Positions 51,501 to 60,500 of a stretch of 64,000 nucleotides of DNA are shown piece by piece. Below the pieces are notes generated by a model. It was not told the origin of the DNA, ran no database searches, and saw only the letters and a program-made list of their open reading frames with translations. This DNA is from JBJSXJ01 sp044235425. Its GTDB lineage: Bacteria; Planctomycetota; Planctomycetia; Pirellulales; Pirellulaceae. Location of the stretch: the NCBI GenBank assembly GCA_044235425.1, contig JBIIHW010000018.1:1-64000 (forward strand). The letters are read 5' to 3'. Numbering within the stretch: position 1 is the first letter of the stretch; each line of letters starts with the position of its first letter. The translations under genes and the position numbers were made by a program.

Positions 51501-54500
51501 AGGTCGAAATCGGCCAGCGATCCCGCTAATCCAGCGCCAACGCTTTGCATCAGCGTGATATCACCATCACCCGCGCCGATCGACAAAGTGCGGTTACTAG
51601 CGACGTTGTTATCAGCGTCGATCGTCCCCGTCACTAACACGTGGTTGTCATTCACGCCATCGGTGTTGATGGCCACTTGATTGATGAGCAACACATTGCC
51701 ATTCAGACTCACGACCGCTCCGCCCGGTCCATCATTCACTCGCATCTGACTGCTGCCGAGACGAATCAGTGCGGCAAACACGTCGAAATCCGAGAGGGCG
51801 CCATCGGGAACTCCATCGGCGCCCACTCGATCGCCAACACTCGCTTGAAGCGTCAAGGTGGCAGTGCCGGTGCGCAGGGTAAGCGTTCGATCGTTCGCTC
51901 CCGCATCATCCGCGTTGATGCTGCCCGAGAAGAGCAAGCGGTTATCGTTGACACCGTCGGTCGTGACCAACAGGCTGTTCCCTAAAACCACCGCTCCATT
52001 AAAGGACGTCAACAGATTTCCCGGGCCATCATTCGCACGAATCTCGCTTGCCAAAACCGTGATGGTATCTGCCGTGAGACTGAGATTCTGCAAGGAGCGA
52101 TCGAGGGCATCGGGAGAAACGCCAACGTTTTGCTGAATGAGAATCGAACCAGAGCCCGCATTCACTTGCAACGAGCGATCAAACTGAGTGGCATCGTCGG
52201 CGTAAATACGGCCTTGGAAATTGATGTTATTGGCATTGACAGCGGCCGTCACGAAATTGACGTTGTTACCCAGTACCACGTCCGTATTCAGCGTGATCGT
52301 GTTACCACCCACACCCGCTGAGACCTTGAGATCGCTGCCCCGAAGGATTAACTGGGACGCTTGCACGTCGAAGTCGGCCAGGGCCGCATCGTTGCCAATA
52401 CTTTGTGTGATCGTCACCACACCCGATCCCGCCACCAGATTCAGACTACGATTGCTTGATGCGGTACCGTTGATCGTGCCATTGATGAGCAGATCATTTC
52501 CCGGGCTGCTAGCCGTATTAATCGTGACATTATTCCCCAGCAGCAGATTGGCATTAATGGTGATCTGCTTGCCGCCCGGATCGGCATTCACCTGCAACAG
52601 GTCGGTATTCACTCGCAACGTGCCGGCATTGATGTCTAAGTCAGCCAAACTATTGCGGCCGCCTAACTTGCCATTGAGCGTCACCAGCCCCTTGCCACTC
52701 TGAACCGTTAAGGCACGTGGCGTAGCACTGGAATCGGAATCAACCGTGCCGTTCAAATTCAGATTGTTGTCCGTGTCCGACCCGTCAATATCCGTGATAA
52801 AGGTCACATCGGTGTTGAGCTGGAGCGTACCCGACCAGGTAGACGTAGCGTTACCGGGACCATCGTTGATTCCGTAGCGCTGACCAATGAGCGTGATCAT
52901 ATTGCCGGTCACGTCCAGGTCAGCGAACGCCTGCACTTGGCCCACACTCTGATCGAACTGAACGTTGCCAATCGCGCCAGCGGCAATCGTCAAGGTACGA
53001 TTTTGGTTCATGGCGTCATCGGCATCGACGGTACCGGTAAAACGGACATGGTTGTCGGCCAGTCCATCGGTGGTGATCGTCAGATTGGCCCCCACTTCCA
53101 CCACACCGTTGAATGTTACCGTCGCCTCCCCCGACCCATCGTTCACCACGATGCGACTGGTTTGTAGACGAATGATCGCTGCGTTGACATCCAGATCGGC
53201 CAGTGCCTGAGACGCGGTGGAGATGGCGGCGATGCCAATCGTATTGCGAAACGTTACGGTGCCTGTGCCGCCATTGACGGTGAGTGTGCGATCCTGAGCT
53301 CCAGCCGAATCGGCGTTGACGGTGCCGTCAAACACGAGATGGTTCGCCGTCGTGGCCGTCGCCATGTTGAACGTGACATTGGCCCCTAGGATCACCGCTC
53401 CAGTCAGCTTCGTCGTCTGTCCGCCCTGATCGTTAAGTACGAACGAAGGGCTATTCAGTCGAATGGAGCTGGCTGTGACATTCATGCTCGTCAGCGCTTG
53501 ACTGGTGCCCACATCGCCCAGGAAGGTCACGACTTGGGAGCCGGCCATCACGGTAAACGTGCGGTCATTGGCCGCGGCATCATCCGCGTTCAATGTCCCA
53601 TTCAGCACCAAGGCGTTATCGGTAGCCCCATCTAAATCGACGAGCACGTTCGTTCCCAGGACGATCGCGCCAGTCCAATTGAGCGTGCGCACACTAGTCG
53701 TATCCTTCACGGCAATCGTCGCGGCGTTCACCAAGATGGAACTGGCGGTGATATCGAAGTCACCGAGTGCTTGATTGCTGGAGAGCGTGGTACTGGTCCC
53801 GACGTCGCCGCCGATACGAACTTGCCCTGTACCAGCCGTCACAGTCACGAGACGATCGGTTGTGCCAGTGGCCGTATCGGCATCAATTCGTCCCGCGAAG
53901 TCGACATGGTTGTCGGCATTGCCATCCGTGTTGAATGTCACGTTGTTGGCAATAATTAGATGGCCCAGGAACGTCACGGTGTTTCCACCCGCACCATCGT
54001 TGACGATGATCGAGGTTCCAGAGAGTCGAATGGTCGCAGCGACAATATCCAAATCGGCCAATGCCTGGGACGCTCCCACGCTTCCGCCCAAGGTTACCAG
54101 CCCCTCTCCTGCTTGAATCGTCAGCAGGCGATCGTTGAGCGTCGCATTGTCGGCGTTGATCGCCCCCGTGACCGTCAGATTGTTGCTTACTGCACCCGCA
54201 GTGTTGATCGTGAGACTATCCGCCAGGACGACGTTGCCGGTCCAGGTCAGAGTACTGCTGGTGGTTCCATCATCTACGTTTACCGTCGCCGTGCTGAACG
54301 TGATGGTACTGGCGGTGAGATCGAGATCGGCAAAGGCCTGCTGTCCACCCACTGGACCAAAGAAGGTAATCGCCCCGGTGCCCGCTTGAATCGTGAGCGT
54401 TCGATCCTGGGCCCCAGCATCATCGGCATCGATGGGCCCTCGCAGTTCGACATTTCCATCGCTCGCACCGTCGGCGCTAATCGAAAGGTTCCCACCCACT

Positions 54501-57500
54501 CGAATGGCTCCTTGCAACGTGATCACGCGACCGGCCACGCCATCCGTGATCGCCAAGCGACTGGCATTGATGGTGATCAGACGAGCGGTGATATCGAGGT
54601 CGGCCAGTGCCTGAGTATCGCCCACGTTGCCATTGAACGTGACATCGGCACCACCCGTATTAATCACCAATTTGCGATCCGACGAGGTAGCGTTGTCGGC
54701 ATTGATTGCGCCATTGAACACCAGGTGGTTGTCATTGGTCCCCGTCGTGGTAATCGTGACGTTGTTGCCAAGAACAACTGTTCCATTCATGGTGCTCGTC
54801 GCGCCGCCCGGACCGCCATTGATGCGGAGTTCGGCCGAGTTCAAACGAATCGTCGCGGCGGTGATATCGAGATCGGCCAGCGACATCACCGTGCCGAGCG
54901 AACCGTTGAGTGTCACCGCTCCGGTGCCCGCGAGCATGGTGAGCGTGCGCGGTGTGGATTGGCTATCGTCCGAGTCGATGCTGCTGGTGAACGTGAGGTT
55001 GTTGTCGTTCGTCCCGTCCGTCACAAAGGTCGTATCGTTTCCGAGCGTCACGGGGCCGGTCCAGGTTGACGTCCCCCCCCCTGCGCCGTCATTGACGACG
55101 TACCGAGTTCCTAGCAGCTGAATTCGCATGCCCGTGACATCGAGATCAGCCAGCGCCTGAGTATCACCGATGTTGCCGTTGAGCTGTACGCTGCCCGTGG
55201 TTCCAGCCGTGATGGTGAGCGTACGATCTTGAGTCGTCGCGTCGTCAGCGTCGATCGTGTCCGTAAAGAGCAGGTTGTTATCGGTTGTTCCGTCGCCCGT
55301 GATCGTCAAGTTGCCGGCAACCTCCACCTGACCGGCAAACGTCGCGGTCGCTCCGCCGGGTCCGTCGGTAATGGCCACGCGCGAGGTTTGGAAACGAATC
55401 TTCGCTGCGGTGACATCCAGATCTGCCAACGCTAGCCCGCTGGACGTGCCAACGATGCCTTGGAACGTCACCATACCAGTTCCCGCATCGATCGCCAGTT
55501 TGCGATCTTGAGTCGTCGCACTGTCGGCATTAACCGTACCCGTGAAGATTAAATCATTCGATGGGCCGGTAGCCCCGGTAGTGGTGATGGTCACATTTTC
55601 CAGCAGCTGCACGTTGCCCACAAATCGCAGCAAGGCTCCCGTGGAATTACCCGTCACCGAAACGGTCGGAGTTTGAAGTCGAATGAGGTTGCTCGCCGTG
55701 ATATCCTGATCCGCGTCGCCGCGCAGCAGGAGCGAACCAACCGTGAAGGTCAGGGTCGCAAACGATTGGCTGGCACCGACGCTTCCCAGTAACGTCGCCG
55801 ACTCGCTGCCGGTCGTAAACGTCAAGGTGCGATTGTTGGCCGCACTATCGGCGTTGATCGTCTTCGTAAACAGCAGTCGATTATCGTTCGATCCATCGGT
55901 GCTGAGCGTCAGATTATTGGCCACCACGACATCGCCATCAAAGGTGACCGTTTGGCCACCGCTAGCGTCATTGACGACGATCGAGCTATTGTTCAAGCGA
56001 ATCAGTGCCGCGGTGATATCGAGATCAGCAAATGCTTGCGTGGCACCTAGATTGCCATCAATTGTCACGTTGGCCTGACTGGCCATGATCGTCAGAGTGC
56101 GATCGAAATTCGCCGCGGAATCGGCGTTGATGGTTCCCGTGAACTGCATATTGTTGGCGGGACCGGTATTTCCCAGCGTGTTGATCAACAGATTTGCCGC
56201 CACCTGCACGTTACCAATCAAGCGGATGAGGGCTCCGGACGAGCCACCGGCAATCGCCAGCGTATTGGTCTGCAGCCGGATCAGCGTGTTGACCTTCAGG
56301 TCCAAATTCATGGCCCCATTCAGGAACACCGAATCGCTGGTGAGCGACAGATTGCCGAGCGCCTGCGCGGCTCCGACGCTGTCCAGAAACGTGATGGACT
56401 CATTACCGGCGGAGAGATTAAGGGTGCGGTTGCTGGCGGCGGAATCCGCGTTGACGCTCTGCGTAAACAACACCTTGTTGTCGTTAACTCCATCCGTGTT
56501 GATCGTGACGGTGGAGGCAATCACCACCACATTGCCAGCGAATGTCACGGTCGCGCCACCGGCTCCATCTTGAATGTTGTAGTTGGCCGCTGACAAACGG
56601 ATGGTGGCGGCGGCAATGTCCAGGTCGGCCAAGGCCTGCGTCGCTCCCACGCTACCCAAGAAGATGACCGTGCCCTGCCCGGCGTCCAGATTCAAGGTGC
56701 GATTGTTCGCGGTAGCGTCATCGGCATCGATCGAGTTATTAAAGGTTAGGTTGTTGTCTGCCACTCCATTGGTAATGAACGAAACGTTGTTCATCAGCAC
56801 GATGGACCCGGTCCAAGTAGACGTCGCATTTCCCGCCCCATCATGGACGACATACTGCGCACCGCCCAATTGAGCTTGCAGGGCGGTAACATCGAGATCC
56901 GCAAAGCTCTGAGTGGCCCCCACGCTGCCATTGAAACGCACCGTACCACTCGTACCGGCGTTGATGGTTAATGTGCGATCCTGATTGGTCGCATCGTCGG
57001 CATCGATCGTATCCGTGAACAGCAGGTTGTTGTCCACGTTGCCATCGGTGCTGATGGCCAAATTCGCTCCCACCTCCACCTTACCAGCAAACGTTATCGT
57101 CGCTCCGCCCGGCCCGTCCGTCACGTTGATACGCGTCGTCTCCAGGCGAATCAAGGAGGCGCTGACATCCAGGTCCGCTAAGACCTGGCTATTGCTGGTA
57201 CTGATGATTCCCTGAAACGTCACCACTCCGGTGCCGGCCTGAATATCTAATGTCCGGTTCTGATTGGCGGAGTCGTCGGCGTTCACCGTCTCCGTAAACG
57301 TTAAGCTGTTGGAGGCTCCTGTCACGCCGGTCGTGTTGATCGCGACATTCGCCTGCAACCGCACATCGCCAACAAACCGGATTAAAGCTCCACTGGATTC
57401 CCCGGCGATCGACACCGTCGGCGTCTGCAGTCGGATTGATGCGGCGACCAAATCGAGCGAGCTGGTTCCGCCCAGGAGCAGTGCCCCGCTGTTGAAAAGC

Positions 57501-60500
57501 AAATTGGAAAAAGACTGACTGGCACCCACACTTCCCAAAAGCGTTGCCGACTCGCTGCCCGTCACCAAGTTCAAGGTACGGTTGCTCGCTGTACTATCAG
57601 CATTGATCGTCTTGGTAAACAACAAACGATTGTCGTTTTGTCCCGTCGTGGTAATCGTCATGGTGGCCGCGACAATAACATCACCATCAAAGGTCACGGT
57701 CATGCCACCCGGACCATCATTCACGGTAATTGCAACGCCAGCGGTACGAATGACTCCGGCGCTGATATCCAAATCGGCCAAGGCCTGAGTTGCCCCGATA
57801 CTGCCGTCCAGAGTCACGTTTGCCTGCCCGGCGTTGATCGTCAACGTGCGATCGAAGTTCGCAGCAGAATCAGCGTTAATGGTACCCGTCACCTGCAGGC
57901 TGTTGGCCGGGCCATTCACTCCGACCGTATTAATCAGCAAGTTGGCTCCCACTTGCACATTGCCAACGAAGCGGATGAGCGCACCGCTGGAATCACCCGC
58001 GATCGTTACCGCTCCCGTCTGAAACCGAATGGACGCAGCTCGCAGATCAAGATTCGCCAGTCCGTCGAGGAATACGGTGCTGCCGGTGAGCGAAAGCGTG
58101 TTGAGTGACACCGCCGCGCCAACACTCCCCAAAAACGTGATCGAGCCATCACCAGCGGTGATCGTCAAGTTCCGCAGCGTCGCAGCAGCATCGGAATTAA
58201 CCGTTTGAGTAAACAACACGTGATTGTCAGAAGCACCATCGGTGTTGATGGTCACCGTACCAGCCGCCAGGATGACATTTCCAGCCCAAGTCACCTGCGC
58301 ATTCCCAGGACCGTCATTCACGGTCACCGAGCTGACGTTCAGTCGAATGGTGCTGGCGGTGAGGTCGAGATCGGCAAAGGCTTGCGCGCCACCCACATTC
58401 CCACTTCCGCCCGCCGTTCCCAGTGTGATCGTCCCGGTTCCAGCGTTGATCGCCAGCGTCCGGTCATTGGCTGCCGCATTGTCGGCGTTCAGCGAACCTA
58501 AAAAGCTCAGATTGTGACTCACGGCGCCGGTCGTGGTGATCGTCAGATTATTGCCGACGACCGTATTGCCGGTGATGGTGAGCGTATTACTGACCGCTCC
58601 GTCCGTCACGTTGATCGTCGTGGTATTCAAGTTAATCGTACTGGCCGTGATATCGAGATCGGCGAACGCCTGCTGGGTTCCTATCGGACTAAAAATGCTG
58701 ATGGAACTAAGACCCGCTAACAGGATCAACGTGCGATCCTGAGTGGTCGCATTGTCGGCATCCAGTGTGCCGCGAATTTCCAGCTGCCCGTCCGCGCTCG
58801 CGCCGTCCGTGGTAATCGTCAAATTGCTGCCGACTCGGATCGCGCCAGTGAAGGTCGCCACGCGCCCGGCGACACCATCGGTAACCCGTACTTGTGCCGC
58901 ATTGATGTTGATTTCAGCAGCCGTGACATCCAGATCCGCTAAGCCTTGCGCAGCACCCACATCGCCATTCAACGTGATACTGGCCCCACCCGAGTTGATG
59001 GCGAGCGTGCGATCATTGGTGGTGGAACTATCGGCATTAATCGTACTTTGGAAAACCAAGTGATTGTCAACGGCCCCCGTGGTGGAGATCGTCACGTTGG
59101 CCCCGAGAATCACGGCCGCATTGATCGTGATGACACTCCCGCCCGCTCCACCGCCAACGTTCACCGACGTGGTATTAATGCGCAGAGTTGCGGCCGAGAC
59201 GTCCAGATCAGCCAGCGAAACGGTTCCGCCCACGGCGCCCGCCAACGTGACCACTCCCGTGCCGGCAACGGCCGTGAATGAACGTGCAGTGGCAGCACTA
59301 TCGGAATCGATCGACCCACTGAAATTAATATTGTTGTCGTTCGTCCCATCGGTGACGAACGTCACGTCGTTCAGCAGCGTGATCGCTCCGGTCCAAGTCG
59401 ATGTGGCGCCGCCCGCACCGTCATTGATGACGTAATTGCTGCCGAGTAATTCGATCTGGCCACCCGTCACATCCAAGTCCGCGAACGCCTCGGTCGTTCC
59501 CACGCTACCATCAAATCGCACTCGCCCCGTCGTTCCAGCCGTAATGATGAGTGTCCGGTTTTGCGTCGCGGCGCTATCGGCGTTGAGGATGTCGGTGAAG
59601 TGCAGATGGTTGTGAACCGTCGTGCCGTCACCCGTGATGGTAAGATTGGCTCCCACTTCCACTTGGCCCGCAAACGTCGCCGTCGCTCCGCCCGGACCAT
59701 CGTTCACTCCAACCCGAGTGCCCAACAAACGAATCCGCGCCGCCGTCACATCGAAATCCGAGAGCGCCGTGGTTGCACCGCTACCCACAATTCCCTGAAA
59801 CGTCACCGTTCCACCTGTGGCATTCACCGTCAGCGTCCGGTCGTTCAGGGTCGCGTTATCCGCATTCACGGTGCTGTTAAAAACCAAATTGTTCGCAGTC
59901 GTCGCCGTTGACATATCCACGACGACATTAGCTCCCAATTGAACGGCACCGTTGAAGGTCGACGTTTGTCCACCGGCGTCGTTGAGCATCACGGTGGAAC
60001 CATTCAAACGAATCGATCCTGACGTCACGTTTAAACTGGCCAGAGCCTGTGTGTCGCCAATGTTCTGGAACGTAACGGCGCCCGTACCCGAGTTGATCGT
60101 CAGGGAGCGATTTTGATTCGCGGCGTCGTCAGCGTTGAGCGAACCTTGGAACGTCACCGCTCCGTTGCCCGTTCCCGACACGGTCGTAATCGTGACGTCC
60201 GCACCAAGCACCACCGGACGGGTGAACGTTAGCGCACCGCCCTGCGTCGAGAGAACCGAGTTATTCAGAAAAATGGAACCGCCGCCATCCAGGTCCGAGT
60301 CCGCTCGCAAAGTGATCGCGACCGGATTGTTGACCCCGAGCGTTGCCGAGGCACGAATCGAACCGTTGAGGATAATGTCGTTGTGGGCCTCCAAAATCAG
60401 CGCGTTATTGCCGGTTCCGGTATAAATCAAATCCGTCGAGAGGGTGATATTGCCAGCTTGGGAATTCGTGCCACTGACTGTCGTGCGCACGGTAACCGTG

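Noticed and set aside
53960..55069. Long plus-strand frames across the adhesin repeats, including 60383-61687
   Set aside because: Shadow frames of a GC-rich repeated gene; no recognisable domain, and they overlap the well-supported minus-strand gene.
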